DNA of 64,000 nt from Reticulascus tulasneorum (GCA_001557505.1 LSAX01000006.1:2480001-2544000); one strand, 5' to 3'. Positions 23,775-36,695 are shown, counted from the first letter of the stretch. The notes: generated by a model not told the origin, from the sequence alone. Program-made: numbers and translations.

Positions 23775-25141
23775 TCAAAGACTTTTATCGAGAAAATCTG
23801 TAATGACATTGTATGCTCCCGTGGCGTTGAAATGAAAGTTGAAGTTGTGGCTAGCCTTGGGATGTAGGTACGGCACGAACATCTTCGCCTTGCGGAAAAT
23901 GGTTCGAGCCGGCTCCTCGAATATACCTTCACACTCGCCATCGCAAATGATGTAGTCAGTCTTTGCCGTGATAGCCTATAAAAAGGTGTTAACTTGATGG
24001 CGCGTGTATGGCTTCCCTCTCTAACAAGCAGGCCATGGAGCGGAATATCTTACGAGTGCAGCTCCTGTGAAGTTACTGGCATCCAAATCACCATCAACAA
24101 GAGTAGCAAATTCACCAATGGCAAAAGGAGTCTTGTTTTCCTCGGCGTGGGCGGCGGTAGAGATGTCGTAGAAGGGATACTTGAAATATCTGCGCAACAA
24201 GTTAGTACGACTCCCATGCGTCTACCATCAAGTCTCTTCTCTCGGCTTACGTGTTCACCTGCGCAATCACATCAACCCATGTCAGGTAACCGGAATCCAG
24301 CTTGCTAAACTTTCTCGGGTTCTGCAATGCTGCAATTCTTGGGACGAAGCTCCTAAAGAGGCCATTGGGGTTCAGCCCAGCACCGTTGTAGTTGATGGCG
24401 GTCAGGACGGCACCGTCGAAGAGCTCGGGGTACGCGGCTACGGTGTAATGGGTTACGTAGGAGCCGAAGCTGAAGCCCATGGCGACGAGTTTCTGCGGCT
24501 TCCCAAGGCTACCTGTGTATTTTCCTTGGCGGATGAGCGTGGCGAGCTGTCGAAGAATTTGTCGCTGCTTGCGCGACTGGTTGGTGTAGCCAGATACTCT
24601 GAAACACATGTCAGCTCGATATATAATGAAGATGAGAGGTCTATAAGACCAACTTCTGCGAGTCACCACATCCAAGTCTATCATAAAAGAAGACCGAATA
24701 TCCTTTGCTGATGGCATGCTGCACGAAGTTATATTTCTCCGGCTCCCGCTGAGAGTTCCAATGAGAACGAGCCTGCCCGATGCCGTGAGTGGCAATGATG
24801 ACTATCTTCTTCTTTGGTTTATCTTTTGGGGTGCAGAAGGAGGCGGCAATCCCGAATGTCTCGGTCTCCTGCTTCTCCCCAGCGACGAAACCAGGATACC
24901 CTGCCGAGGGGCGAGTTGTAATGCCGGTGAGAAAGTCTTGAAGGGCGTAGTCGTCCTCCCAGTGAGTCATGTTAAAGATGAGGTTATTAGAGGTGATGGT
25001 TACTGGGATCTGATACTCGACACAGTCCGCAGTTGGAGGATAGTACGTCCCCACTGGTGGAGGAGTACCACTATCGACCCCAGTTGCTGCGACATGGCTG
25101 CTCGACATCAAAACGACCGACGCCAAGAAAAGAAGATGCAT
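23775..25141 (-). CDS. Secreted alpha/beta hydrolase
   Basis: Four exons: 24654-25141, 24251-24598, 24054-24189 and 23775-23975, giving 390 residues. Introns are 55, 61 and 78 bp; the first uses a GTTGGT donor, the others GTAAG. The signal peptide is MHLLFLASVVLMSSSHVAA. Fold markers are VIIATHGIGQARSHW (oxyanion region), the nucleophile elbow MGFSFGS (Ser206), an acidic residue in YIICDGECEG and a late His in ASHNFNFH. N-glycosylation sites (NMT, NFT) fit secretion. A TATA box lies about 120 bp upstream. It is probably an extracellular esterase or lipase-like enzyme of unknown substrate. The C-terminal exons fall in frames without any long open frame, so automated callers may truncate the gene. 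Confidence 0.88.
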
Positions 25142-26385
25142 TATGACTGATCTCTGAGAAAACGGGAGAGGGTAGAGTTGAGATAATTAACTGAAAATAG
25201 TGATACTGGTAAGCTGTAATAATTTAAAGTGCGCAGCATGATTGAGCGACAGGCTCGCATACTTATAGAAGCGAAGACTTGCTGCAATTATGGCTTTGTA
25301 CTGAGTTGTTGAGCATCTCGCTTGCTCATTTCATATCGCACAATGATTCCTATTAGGTGTTGGCGAGACATAGTAGCCTACATGCTAGTCTAGATACGTC
25401 AGTTATCCATGGCTCTCGCTTTACAGAAGAAAATGTTGCAGTAGTGTTAGATCTGAATTTGACACTAATGAGGCGCCGAAGCGTGGCGTCCTTCACATCG
25501 TTGGGTCGAGCAAACCCATTCTAGCTAGTGCTTATGTCACAAGAGAAGGCTGGTGTTAAGTAAATCGGATCAGCTCGCAATCCCGAACCTCATCTGGAGG
25601 CTAAAAGCGAGATGATAGATATCAATTGCACAAGCACTTGGAATAATTGCCGGGTTGAACAGCTGATTGCTCGAAGCGCCGCCACATGCAGGGGACACTA
25701 TGCAGGGTAGTAGATCTAATGTCGCCGTTATGTTAGAGGTATTACAGTTTCGTTAAGGCTGTGTAGCCAGCCCAGTGGGGGCCGCGACACCGGTAATCGG
25801 GTGGTCCCGTACCCTGCCAAACCTGTCAAACAACTACATCGGGTGCGTCACTAACCTAGTTAGGAGGCAATCCACGAGCAGGGTGGGATGACGTACAGAG
25901 CACAGAATCACGTCCGCCCCAAACATCCTTCTGCTACGAAGTACAGCCGCGTCTAGAAATAAGGTCGTACTGTATTGGAGCTAGGATATTGGCATGATGG
26001 GCATAGCTGATTGGCGAGGCGTTGACGCAATGGTCTGCGAGAGCCTTGTGACAATCATTGGTTGAGCAAATGATGGGCCATAAAAATTGGTCTTCAAGTG
26101 AACTACCAACACTTTTTGCAAAGTTACATGTAAATCTAAGTATGGGTTTAGCTACCAGCCAAGTGTTCTCCTGAGTATTTGTCAGTATGAATAGCTAACA
26201 TTTGCAACCGGGTGGTTGCGCGAGCTACAAACCACGGCGTCCCTCCGGCTACAAAAGCGCGGCTTTCCTCCAGTGTCTTCTCCTCTGGTCACCCAGATTC
26301 GATATCGCCCACTGTTTCAACTCGCTTTATCCCTCATATACCCTCTCTACTACTTCTCTATCCCCTCCGTTTAAACTTCTGCTAT
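25142..26385. other. Divergent intergenic region
   Basis: Upstream region for the hydrolase (minus) and the DUF1223 gene (plus). No coding sequence recognised over about 1.2 kb. Confidence 0.5.
25260..25268 (-). promoter_or_regulatory. TATA box of the secreted hydrolase gene
   Basis: On the minus strand the site reads CTATAAGTA, 119 bp upstream of the ATG at 25141. Confidence 0.5.
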
Positions 26386-27272
26386 ATGGCGTCGACCTTG
26401 AGAAAGCTTCTCATGCTGTTCAAGCGTACAAAGGCCCCCCCGCTGGCCTGCCACATGACCCTGGACCAAGACGAAAACCACGTCCATACGGCTGCGTGCT
26501 TCCTTAATGTCCAGCCTCTGGTACTTGCGGAGCTCTTCCAGTCTCAGGGCTGCAAGTCGTGTCCACCTGCGATGCCGACCATTCTCGAGGCGACACAGAG
26601 CCCCAACATACAGCATCTCACGTACAACGTGACCTTCTTCGACAATCTCGGTTGGAAAGACCAGCATGCAAACCCTCGATGGGACGAGCGACTTAGGAGC
26701 TACGTCAAGAAGTGGAACCGCAACTCGCTATACACGCCCATGCTCGTCGTCAACGGCGTGGCGGACGGCGGGTCCGGCGGTGGCACCAAGGCTGAGATCG
26801 AAGGCGTAGTAGGACGCGCGCGCGACATGATGCACCAAATAGCTTGGCATATCTATCTCGATGTTAACGACACCCACGTCAAGATCGATTCGGACAAGCT
26901 CGAGATTGCTCGACACGACGTCTTGATCATCATCTACGCCGACAATAGTGAGGTTGTCAAAATTGTGCGTCCATCCTGTTTCCTTTCCCAGTTCCTCAAA
27001 TCGTCTGCAGAGGAAGAATCGAGATCTTGTGTGCTGTGACGAATGCTAACTCGTGTATTTCAAAATGACAGGGCAAGGGACCTAATAAGGGCAAAAAGGT
27101 CACACACAAGAACGTGGTCCAAGACATCGTCAAGATCGGCGAGTGGCACGGCGGAGATATGATCTACGAGATGCCACTACCTGCCTCGCAGATGACTCAT
27201 GGTACCGCGGCCGTCGCCGTCGTCCAGGAGCCCCTCGGTGGACCAATCGTGGCTGTCGCGAGAGTTTTCTAA
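26386..27272 (+). CDS. DUF1223 family thioredoxin-like protein
   Basis: Two exons, 26386-26964 and 27072-27272, with a 107-bp GT...AG intron, giving 259 residues. The start ATG at 26386 precedes MASTLRKLLM; the frame is open further upstream but without an ATG. The DUF1223 hallmark is VLAELFQSQGCKSCPPA, a thioredoxin-like CxxC at the N-terminus of the domain, followed by NVTFFDNLGWKDQHANPRWDERLRSYVKKW and YTPMLVVNGVADG. The family is widespread in bacteria and fungi and is thought to be redox-related, but its reaction is unknown. There is no signal peptide, unlike many bacterial members. Confidence 0.88.
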
Positions 27273-28198
27273 GGAGAACTTGGGCGCGACATGCGAACTT
27301 GCGTCATACTGCTGGGCTGGCTGAGTATGTTACATGGCTTATTTCACGTGGCGATCTTTATCTTTCTTTGGGAATGGAGTGGATGGATATTGGATTTCGT
27401 TTATTACTTTGAAACAGCGCTCCCGTAAATACAAGCAATCCAAATATAGCCTCAAAGTTGAATTGAGTAGGTTTTTGAAGCCCTCGGTTTGCTTGAACTT
27501 GCTTTGATTGTAAATATTTGATCTACTTGTATTAGAGCAGGGGCTAAGGCCCTTATATCTAACAAGATGAAGAGATCTATTAAAATCGCGTTAAGAAAAC
27601 GCGCTAAGAAATCATATTAGTCTGACTATATTTTGCCCCAGAATAGAGCTATTTTGGTTAGAAAGTATAGATAAAGGGGACTATCTACGTAAATACATAC
27701 ATGCCTAGTCATGTGATAGGGCTATATAATTTATCTATATATTGAAGCTATTCAGATTGCGTTGATTTGTTTGAGGAGATATTTGATTTGGCTTAGATTG
27801 CTTAGTTTGCTTGGACGATTTGCAAATATGTTTGTATTTGCGGTAGCGCTGCTTTGAATTATCTATTTTGACCTAGCTCGTAGTCAAATTACCCATTGCA
27901 TGGGCTCAAAGAAAACTCGAAGAGTTTAGACATGAAATAGACTCATAGGGCCTGCAAACAATGCGTGAGATAGCCACTTTTGGATTATAAAGATTGAGAC
28001 TATGAGACTGGGGTTGAGGTAATATGCCTAGCAATGATTATAACAAGATTGATTTCCGAGACTTTTTCCTTCTTCCCTTCCTTTCCGCTTACATCTTCTT
28101 GGAACATTGAGATATGTGACCTCCTGGACCAACAGGGAATCATCTGTCGGCTCCGGGGCTTATTCGGCAGGGCCGAGAACATCCTTGCCTAGGTAGCT
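27273..28198. other. AT-rich intergenic stretch, possible RIP-affected relic
   Basis: From about 27480 to 27900 the sequence is markedly richer in A and T than its neighbours (runs such as TATATAATTTATCTATATATTG) and has no open frames. This could be an old repeat altered by repeat-induced point mutation. The right end may hold an extra C-terminal exon of the Zn2Cys6 gene (acceptor before 28143). Confidence 0.45.
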
Positions 28199-30309
28199 TT
28201 AAGCACTCACGGGTCGTCTTAGAAGCAGTAAGTGGACCAGGCCGGGACTAGACACTTCCTGGGTGAGAGAGCTTTCTTCTGCGACGGTTGCGGCTTCTTC
28301 ACGCACGCCCATCTCGTCTGCATCAGAACTAGCTAGCTCCCGCATCAGGTAGGAAGGGAACCCCTGGAGCCGGCGCAGCATCCGTGGTTCCGGCGCAAAA
28401 CTTGGTATTGCCCCCAGATTCACGGCTCCAGTCATTTGGGAGCCGACATGATGACTTGCACTTGAGGACATGCCCTCCGCCATCTTGCTTGCTCCGTAGT
28501 TTCTCGTAAACGCATTGGCATCGAGCATCGTGCGAATCCAATCGCGGTTCGCTGGTTCTGTGTCTAGCACGCACATGGCAAGACCAATCGGGAACATGTA
28601 GACAAAGTTTGTCTCGGATCCTGAGTAGTGATTGTGGCTTTGCCACTCGAAGACGCGACAGATCTCGATGGCAAGGTCGCGGACAGTTATCCTCGACCCA
28701 GGGCTCCCAAGGGGTTGGAATGAGGTGTGCTCTGTAAGGTTGGTCACTGGACTGGTGCTGAACACGAGATTAGAATCTGTATTTGCCAGAATGGACTCCA
28801 TCGCTTTGTCCGCGCAGTCTTTGACCAGTTCTTCTGCCCTGAGTGGCTCAAGGTCATCGAGAAGAGCCACCAGCCACATGAGCACAGCATTATACAACGC
28901 GATATCGGCCGCGGCTCCAGGTCGTGAGAAGCTGAGCTCGTCAAGAAACATCTGCGAGGAAAGAGCATTGGCAGGAAATTTGACCCTCATGATTCCACTG
29001 CCAGAGATTGCAGCCACATCGTCAGTGAAGGCACCTTGCCAATGCCATCGCCACTTGAATATTGACTGTAGCTGCGCGACGATGCGATTGATCATGTCCG
29101 ACCGTAACAATGCTGTGCCTTCCAAGTTAGAAGGACTGGCAAAAGAGCTCGCCGTTGGCGTCCCCGGCTCCGCGATGCTGTAAATTCCCATTTCGCTGGC
29201 AGGAGAGGACGAATGGGACCTGTTGAGCATCTGCTCCAGCTCCTCGTGGTCCTCGAGCAAACCCGGTATCGAGGTGAGGATGTCCAACAAAAAACTTTGA
29301 GGTGTCTTGGATGAAGGCATCAGTGCGTACGGCACCGAATGCCAAGCTGGGTCGTCCAAGAAAACGCGCTTGCCCGTAACAAACGAGGCGACGACCTATG
29401 TTGGCATGTCAGGAAAGATATCGGTGAATACGACTTGGAACTGAAACACTCACGATTGTCGCTCTGGCAGCCTCAAACGCATCTCGAAGAGGTTGATGCT
29501 GGAACGTACGCGGACCGCAAATGGAGAGGATCCGCATCATACCTTGCAGGTGAAACATCGCTGCAGAAGGATCGGTTAAGGTGGCCTATGCTACTCTCTC
29601 AGCTTATTATTCCTGTTTGTAGAAGTAAAACTTTGCTTACAGAATGCATGAGCAGTAGCAGGATGGGAATGACCAATCCTCGCAGGGTTCTCCCCTGGCC
29701 CTCGCTAAGCTTCTCGATCAGACATCGTAGAGCCTTGCCATACTTGACACGGCCTCGCATCTCAGTCTGATACGACTTCTGCGACTTTCCAAAGCTTGTC
29801 TCGGCCAATGACTTTGCTGAGTCAAAGGCAAGCTGGCCGAGTACCCCTTGGGCGGACTGATACAACCATGAGGTGCCATAGCCGCGCCACACAAAGTTAG
29901 AGAAGATGTAGGCGAAACAGAAATCCTCCTCAAATGCATCCAGGCTTAGCTGCATGGATGGTGAGGGGACTTCAGCCGAATGGGTCACAGAATGGACGAC
30001 GCTCTTCACCTTCCTTGTCGGCTTTGGGCTTGGTCTCTCGCTCTCGACGAAGAGGGTGGTTTGAGTGGCTATTGATGAGCCTTGGCTGGTAACAGGCCCC
30101 ATGGAGAGGTGATGCCATTGCACCTCCCTTGCGTAGCCGGCGCATGCAAAGCCGCCCCTGACGCAACGGCTACAAACAGGCTTCTCTTCAGTGCATTTGA
30201 CCCGTCGTTGCCGACAGGTGTTGCAGCTGGTGTTGTGAGCCGCAGGAACTAACTAACGATGGAGGCGCTCAACCACTTACCCTTTACTGCGCCCAGGTAC
30301 TCCGACCAT
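28199..30309 (-). CDS. Zn2Cys6 fungal transcription factor
   Basis: Four exons: 30281-30309, 29641-30226, 29454-29585 and 28199-29395, introns 54, 55 and 58 bp, giving 647 residues. The first two exons join to MVGVPGRSKGCNTC, the usual start of this class. Cysteines at 11, 14, 21, 28, 31 and 38 form the CX2CX6CX6CX2CX6C binuclear zinc cluster. The rest matches the fungal-specific regulatory half, with FAYIFSNFVWRGYG and MFHLQGMMRILSICG. The 29-nt first exon is needed to bring in the start codon, and exon 3 was placed with the acceptor at 29586 because nearer acceptors introduce stops. A GTGAGT donor at 28210 could splice to a further short exon at 28143, so the last three residues are uncertain. 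No target is evident. Confidence 0.87.
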
Positions 30310-30640
30310 TAGTGCTTCTGTATGGGAGGTACGAGGTGTGTCTTCGGCGATCCAGGCGAAAAGGTGGCGTCGCTCGCATTCTCTTGACTATTCTGGCCTG
30401 GCCTCGATTATATACTTCCGTATTAATCTTGGAATTGTGTCCCGCGAGGCACAGTTTCAGCTCGTGAAATGCTTCTGTTTTGGGAAGAAATGCAACAGAA
30501 CGGAGCCCGGTTGGTCAATCTGTGCTGCAATCTGTAGGATGAAACGGGTCCGAGCCACCAAGGCCAATCACTTAAGAGGACAAGGGTTATAGGCGTATAT
30601 CTCTGCAACTAAGTAATTATGTAGACTGGTGCAGAATGAC

Positions 30641-30721
30641 GGGCGTGAAAATAACACTGATGGGCTTTGCTTAGCATGTGGTGAATTTAGGGAACAAACC
30701 ATCAGTGTTATTTTCATCCCT
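30641..30721. repeat. Long inverted repeat (hairpin) with 35-bp loop
   Basis: TGAAAATAACACTGATGG at 30646-30663 is matched exactly by its reverse complement at 30699-30716. With mismatches the stem reaches 30641 and 30721. The transcript of either strand would fold into an 18-bp perfect stem. It may be a small non-autonomous element, a milRNA-like precursor, or a terminator-like structure. Confidence 0.75.
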
Positions 30722-31115
30722 GTTGACCGGGTATGTACAGCGGCTACAATGACGGCGCCAGCCAATGTTGAATATAAAGTTAAACACCTGGCAGTACATA
30801 GTTGAGCGTTATGGCTCAAGCCCATGCTCTGTTTCATTGGCCGACTCACGGCGAGCCGAGGTCGCCTTTCAGCTGGCGGAAAACGCCACTATGGCACCGT
30901 AAAACAACAGGGTCTAATAAACGAGTGAACCTGATTGCTCAGATGTTACAGCGCACTTGCTGCACTTGACCGCTAACATAATCGATCGTTTTTCCGGCTG
31001 CTCCAGGACTCTGAGGCCTATGCTCCCATCAGTACTCCCAACTATACATATAGCTAGTGTGAAATAAGTACATGACTAGGTTACCTTCTCTCTATTCTCG
31101 TACTTACTTGTAGTG

Positions 31116-31512
31116 CTCACATTAGATCTATTGTGCGATTGAAGGCGGGTATCACCAATGCGATCTGAAGGGACGATAGTAGAGTAGGACGTGACAATCT
31201 CGGGATACCAATGCCGGATGCAGAAGGTACGAATGCTGGAAGCAAAATTCTAAATTTTGAGTGCTGAAGGACGCAAAGTGTCACACTGATGAGCCTCGAA
31301 ATTCGAAAATTATGAGGTTGAAGATTGAATGAGCTGTAAGCACGGACATGTGATCGGGTGACGAAAACAAGCAAGTACGACCAATCGCGGCTTTGAGATC
31401 GCTATCCTGGCGTATACTAAACAGGGAACTATGAAGTGGTTTATAGCATAGATCTAGTTTCTGCTTCTCTTCCAGCAGCCTGGGGTGACGATCTTGCCGA
31501 TTGTCTTGCACT
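31116..31512 (+). repeat. Dispersed repeat, copy A (most complete)
   Basis: Three consecutive blocks match elsewhere in the window: 31116-31188 with 35952-36022, 31184-31400 with 36696-36932, and 31411-31512 with 21128-21230. Matches are imperfect, with substitutions and small gaps. No coding capacity; possibly a solo LTR or non-autonomous element decayed by mutation. Confidence 0.65.
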
Positions 31513-31795
31513 TTGAGATGGTTCAGAGGCCTCGTAGGGTGTATACAGACAATAGTGCAAGTGCCGTAATGCGGAGGGTGGCCTAAATGAAGTTGAATTC
31601 TTGTGAGCCTCCAGGGTATGCTGACTGGTGGATGTTGAAGACAGTACTGAAAAGATAACCTATATACAAAACTAGGCTGGCTAGCAAAGTGACAAGGCAC
31701 CCAGTAAGCCTAATTTATGAGAAGAGAAACTGACCCTTACTGGCTTGGCCGCTCCCCCTCCGCGGCAACTCAAGCCCTGTCTCAACACGTCTATT

Positions 31796-34700
31796 TTAAT
31801 TCCTAACATATTTGCCCAGGACCTGAACCTCGGGGGTTTGGAAGACGTCCCAGTTATCAGCAGCCTTGGGATTACCGAATGGTAGGAGAGTGGCAAAACG
31901 CATACTACCCCTCAAAGAGTCAGTGATGTTGTTGTGAAAAGGAAATTCGGTCGGGAGGAACTTACGTATAGTTTCCGAGCTCAATCTGACTCCCGTTGCC
32001 TAGCTTTCCAAACCACCAGTACTCGTGATAAGAGTTTGTAGTCTGAGCGTTACGGAACACATCGGTAACAGGGAAGGTATAGGTATCGTCCGGGTCATAC
32101 CAGGCGGGGTTGAAATAGGGCTGGCTGCTAGAGCCGACCCAAGTGGCCACAGAGCCGATATAACCGTTCTGACCAGGCACGGGGGGATATTCCCATTTAC
32201 GTTCAGACCAGCCTGCCTCGAATATCTAAAAGCTATTAGCATCCTCAGCAATTCAGATTTCTCAAGATGCATCACTAACATCCCACCGCACTTCCTTGGT
32301 TCCCCAAGCAATCTTGGAGTAAATTTTGGGGAAATCTTGCTGCGAGAGGGAAAGGTCGAAGGTATAGCTATGCATAGAGATCAGTGAACGGTACAGAATC
32401 TGCACCCGATTTGAAGTTACTTACTAAGCCTTCGTTCTAATATTCACGAGCCGAGTGCTGGACACGGAGAACGGGTAGGTGGGTCTGAAGATTGGGTTCA
32501 TCTCAGCCTTCAAGTTGGCGGCCAACCCTTCACATTTTGTCAGTTATTTTCTTCAACCGTAATGCATGTGTCTTACCCATATATGGAATAGAGAACTGTT
32601 CCCCATTGTTACCAGATACAATGACCTTCCCGCTGTAGAGTGGCAGGGCAGAAGAGTTCCAACCCAAGTTAGCAGGATTTGGAAAGTTCACGCTATTCTA
32701 GTTAGGCACACGCGACAACTTCACACTGAATTTAGGATACTTACGAGACAGTCTTGCTCTGACCGGGCTTCAAAGTGAAGTCTCTCGGCACGGACACAGT
32801 GATTGGCATATCAGTTGGGGAAAGTTCAGAGAAGCTTTTCACTCTCCTCTCGCTAATCGTTCCTCCAACGAGAAACCATCCTAGCATCTCCACACCGGCT
32901 GCAGCTTCGTAGGAGAATTTATAAGTAACCTCCTTTGAGCCGTCGTTACTAACGGTGACATCGTGGTAGCGGTTGAAGTAGCGGGTATCGTTCAAAGCCA
33001 TCTTCTCGAATTCGATGCCGGTAGTATACTCAACGACCTTGAATGCATCGATCAATCCATTGCCGACCTGGGCAACCGATGCAGGAAAGCCGTAGTCGGT
33101 AACTGTTCCATCAGACCATGGGAGGGTCGTTCCACTGGCAATAATGCGCTTGTTGAGCATCTTAGCGAACCCATTACCTGTGAATCATGTTAGCCGTACA
33201 ATTTAAACTTTTGGTAACCGATCTCTTGGATATGCCAGCGACTGGATTTGATGCCATAGCTTACCATGAACAGCGCGGCCTCCGTGGGCACCGATATAAA
33301 GAGCTGCAACACCTGCGACGTATGGGCAAGCCATTGAAGTACCCGACTCGACGGCGAAGGCGTCTTGGATCCAAGTACTGTAAATCTGCTCACACTGTTA
33401 TTTACCACAATAGCCTAAGTAGAAGCATGGTCATACCTGGCCACCCGGAGCAGCAATGTCTGGTTTAATCTGCAGATCGAATGTACCACCCCAGGAGGTA
33501 AAAGTGTTGGGCCGACCTCCAGCAGCGTAGTCCAATCCAATTAGCTGGTTAGGATTGACAGAGAAGTCAGCTGTAACATTACCACCAGCCTTGACTGTAG
33601 CAATAATACTTTCTCCAGTTGGAGCATCGATCATGGCAATTAGGCCATCAGGGTTTGTGGTGCCGGGTGAAATCAGAATGCCCTCGTTGTTGTAGAAAAG
33701 CATATACTCAGCACCAAGCGAATAAAGATGTTCTTGCTTCACACTGAAGTTGCAAGTCCCACGTCGAACAAGGGGAATCTTACCCTCAAGTCTTGGAGTA
33801 CCTTCAGGGTAGGGTTCACAACCATCCGCTGGATCCGATGTGTCGAAATTCATAGGTACGATAGGCCAGTCGACCACATCAGACGAGAAGTAATATGTGG
33901 AAGGAAGATAGCCAGCCTATACCACAGTCATTCAGCTATAACCCCATAATAAGGATATAAGGCAACTTGTAACATACCATAGATGTAGCGCTAACACCGT
34001 CAAGTGTGACCGTTATACCGAAGGGTGAAGCGGGCAATTTCTCCGTCTCAACAGAGGCGACGCCGAGAACGTTCTCACCAGAAGAGCCGTCACTACCGAA
34101 GAAGGGCCCTGCTGCTCCCGAGTTTCCAGCGCTGATCACAACAACTACACCTTGTTCAACAAGGCGACTTGCAACAATAGCCCATGGGCCAGTGCTCCAT
34201 CCGCTAGTTGCTCCAATAGAAGAACTAATGATATCGCACTATTGTAAGCTTTAGTTAGTTCGCGATGAGCCTCGACGGTTTTGAAGGGCATTGGAGTATT
34301 TACACCGTCTTCGTAAGCCATGAGGAAGGCATCAATTAGAGTTGCGTCGTCCGTGGACCCCTGTACAATTTGCTCAGTCAACCTATCGACTGTCCTCAAT
34401 ATTTCTCACTAACCAGTTGGCTGAATACCTTGTACGAGTACAAAGTTGCCTTGGGAGCGACACCAGTCCAGCTGCAGAGGATAGTTGGTCAGCTCTGTTA
34501 GCCGCGCGCTTTTGAGTGATCCAACATACAACTCGGTTTCGCCAGCAATGATACCAGCAACGTGTGTGCCTAATACAAAGTTAGAATGATTTCAGTGTAT
34601 TTAGAGCTGGATTCAACTTTACCATGTCCTTGTTGGTCTAAAGGGAGCTCATCCGGAACCTTCTCTGTGTACGGCCACACTGGAGAACATCAATATCAAA

Positions 34701-35390
34701 GGGCTAGTCAAGGTGGGACTCGGAATCGACCGTGGTTATCTTACAATCATTCCCGACAAAATCATATCCGCCAGCAACTTTACAACCCTCACCAAAACAT
34801 CCGCCGAGCTGCATGGATTAGCATGAGTTTCAATGTTGCTCTGAGACAGTGATATCAACTTACAGCTGGGTGCGTGTACCATGTTCCGGTGTCAACTACA
34901 CCAACCTTGGCTCCTTCACCATATATTCCCTTAGCATGAAGCTTACTTACGCCCGTCGCGTTGTGCGTCGTGTAGTTTGTCCCGGCAACCGCATCGCTCA
35001 AGGACAGGTTTTCAGTTGGCGCAAGAGTGATGCGATTATTCGCCCAGACACGAAGAATGCCATCCAGACTCTGCAGGCTATTAATGTTGTATGTCCCGGA
35101 TTCAACACTCGCTCCGGAGAAAACGTCACTGTCGAATGCCTTGACGACGGTAATTTCGGAGTTCAAGTCAAGATCTCGACGTGCCTTAGCTGCAAACCCC
35201 TGCTCTACTCTTTAGTTTCTGTTCACTGAATGGAAGAAGCCATACCGACCGGAGTATATTCTATAATGAAACTCTTTGATATAAAATCTGTAGCGTTTGC
35301 CAATGCGCCTGAATCCTGGCGGGCAGCAAACGCTTCGGCGCATGCCAACCCGGGAAGGGCTAGCGCCGCGGTGATGCTGAGCAGATGCAT
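31796..35390 (-). CDS. Secreted subtilisin-like serine protease (S8) with PA domain
   Basis: Sixteen exons: 35250-35390, 34864-35199, 34745-34808, 34623-34679, 34530-34569, 34414-34471, 34304-34360, 33978-34238, 33437-33916, 33265-33385, 32745-33177, 32577-32692, 32425-32527, 32280-32367, 31966-32225, 31796-31904. Phases add up to 907 residues. Signal peptide MHLLSITAALALPGLACA, then an I9-type propeptide. The triad is intact: Asp in GVVDTGTWYTHPA, His in GHGTHVAGIIAG, Ser in ESGTSMACPYVAG, with the oxyanion Asn in ISAGNSG. A protease-associated insert (IPLVRRGTCNFSVKQE) sits between His and Ser, and an Fn3-like C-terminal region follows. It belongs to the large vpr-like extracellular subtilases that digest proteins outside the cell. 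The first donor (GTCGGT) and the TTTAG-type acceptors are weaker than average. A paralogue lies at 59256. Confidence 0.92.
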
Positions 35391-35951
35391 TGCTGTAACC
35401 CTATACTGTGTCGTCTTTGCAGCTACTTGCTCTTTGAGCTTCTCGCAATAAAATAATGAGCGTTGGATGGTATTAATATACGCAATACGTCAAACTCCTT
35501 TCACCCAGTTGATAGAGGATCGCGTCACCTTACACCTCCACTTAGCATCCCATTACACTTCGTTCACTGGGATACACTCTTCAACTTCCTAGTTTAGCTG
35601 ACTGCGCCGCGACTTGACTTCAGAGTATAGAAGCGGGCACTAGCCAGGTGAAAGCGATACATTGGTCTACTTCAACCTGGCCCCAATGGATTGCCATTCG
35701 TTTGCCGGAACCGGGGGGTCTTTAATGCTAGCGGCCTTCCTTCTAGAGCATAGTAACGACGGATGTGGCCTTGCTAGAGATTATAAAACAATCCCGATGG
35801 AGTTAGGTATAGATGGTTGTCTGCTATTTCAGAGTGAAGTAGATGCATCTGGCAAGGGGAGCTCTCCCAGGTTACTTATCTTGAATTGATCTGATGCTTG
35901 CTGTTTATTCGAGGAAACTAATCCGGCCCCGTTCTTTTGCCGAAGAGCAGG

Positions 35952-36022
35952 GTCACATTAGACTCCATTGTTCGAATGAAGGTGGGTACCGCCAAGGCGA
36001 TCTCAACTGGCAATAGTAAAGC
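35952..36022 (+). repeat. Dispersed repeat, copy B, left block
   Basis: Matches 31116-31188 (TCACATTAGA, then GAAGG.GGGTA.C.CCAA.GCGATCT). It is separated from its right block by about 670 bp absent from copy A. The 11-mer AGCACGGACGA is repeated at 36020-36030 and 36047-36057 at the junction. Confidence 0.6.
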
Positions 36023-36695
36023 ACGGACGACTTAGGGTTCTTATCAAGCACGGACGAATCGAGTTACATATGTAACCTTAAACAGGATTGCAGGTGGAGT
36101 ATAAGCGGATTGTGTTACTTCTGAGAGCCAGATCCCCCACTGCCGTGTTGACCTATGAGTGACGAAATCTGTATCTAAGTCTCTCGTGGGGGAATACCCA
36201 CATAAATATATCCATCTCAAAAAGAGGAAGGTCCTAGCAATCTTTGCATTTACCCAATGCAGCCTCGCCTTGGTTAGTAGAACATTAACAGAAGTGCAGC
36301 CCGATAGGTGAGCGCCAGGGTGTTTCTTAGCGTGCGAAACCCGCCGACTTTCAACATATCTCGGAATACTGGGATGTTGTTTCAAATTATGATCCTCAAA
36401 TAGAAGCTATAGAGTTAGGGTACCCTAGCTCTTGAATGACCTATGCTTAATTAGATTGAAAGTTGAGATGAGATCCGAGGTAGTAGTCAGGTATTAGTGA
36501 GCATGGCCCTTGTACGATGGTGGAATGACTAAAGGGAGACATCCACCTGGATGCTGCAGATGACGAGAGGAGCTTTTCAGACAGTTTCGACAATCTGCGG
36601 CTGTCGGATCTCGGGCAATCGGCAATGGCATGGCAAAGTACTGTACAGAGTAAACAAGTGGCTACTTTTATATAAGATAAGCTTCAGATACAGGA

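Larger units (their letters stand above)
30310..31795. other. Intergenic with hairpin and dispersed repeat
   Basis: No gene recognised. It contains the inverted repeat at 30641-30721 and repeat copy A at 31116-31512, both marked separately, and ends at the 3' end of the subtilase gene. Confidence 0.5.
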
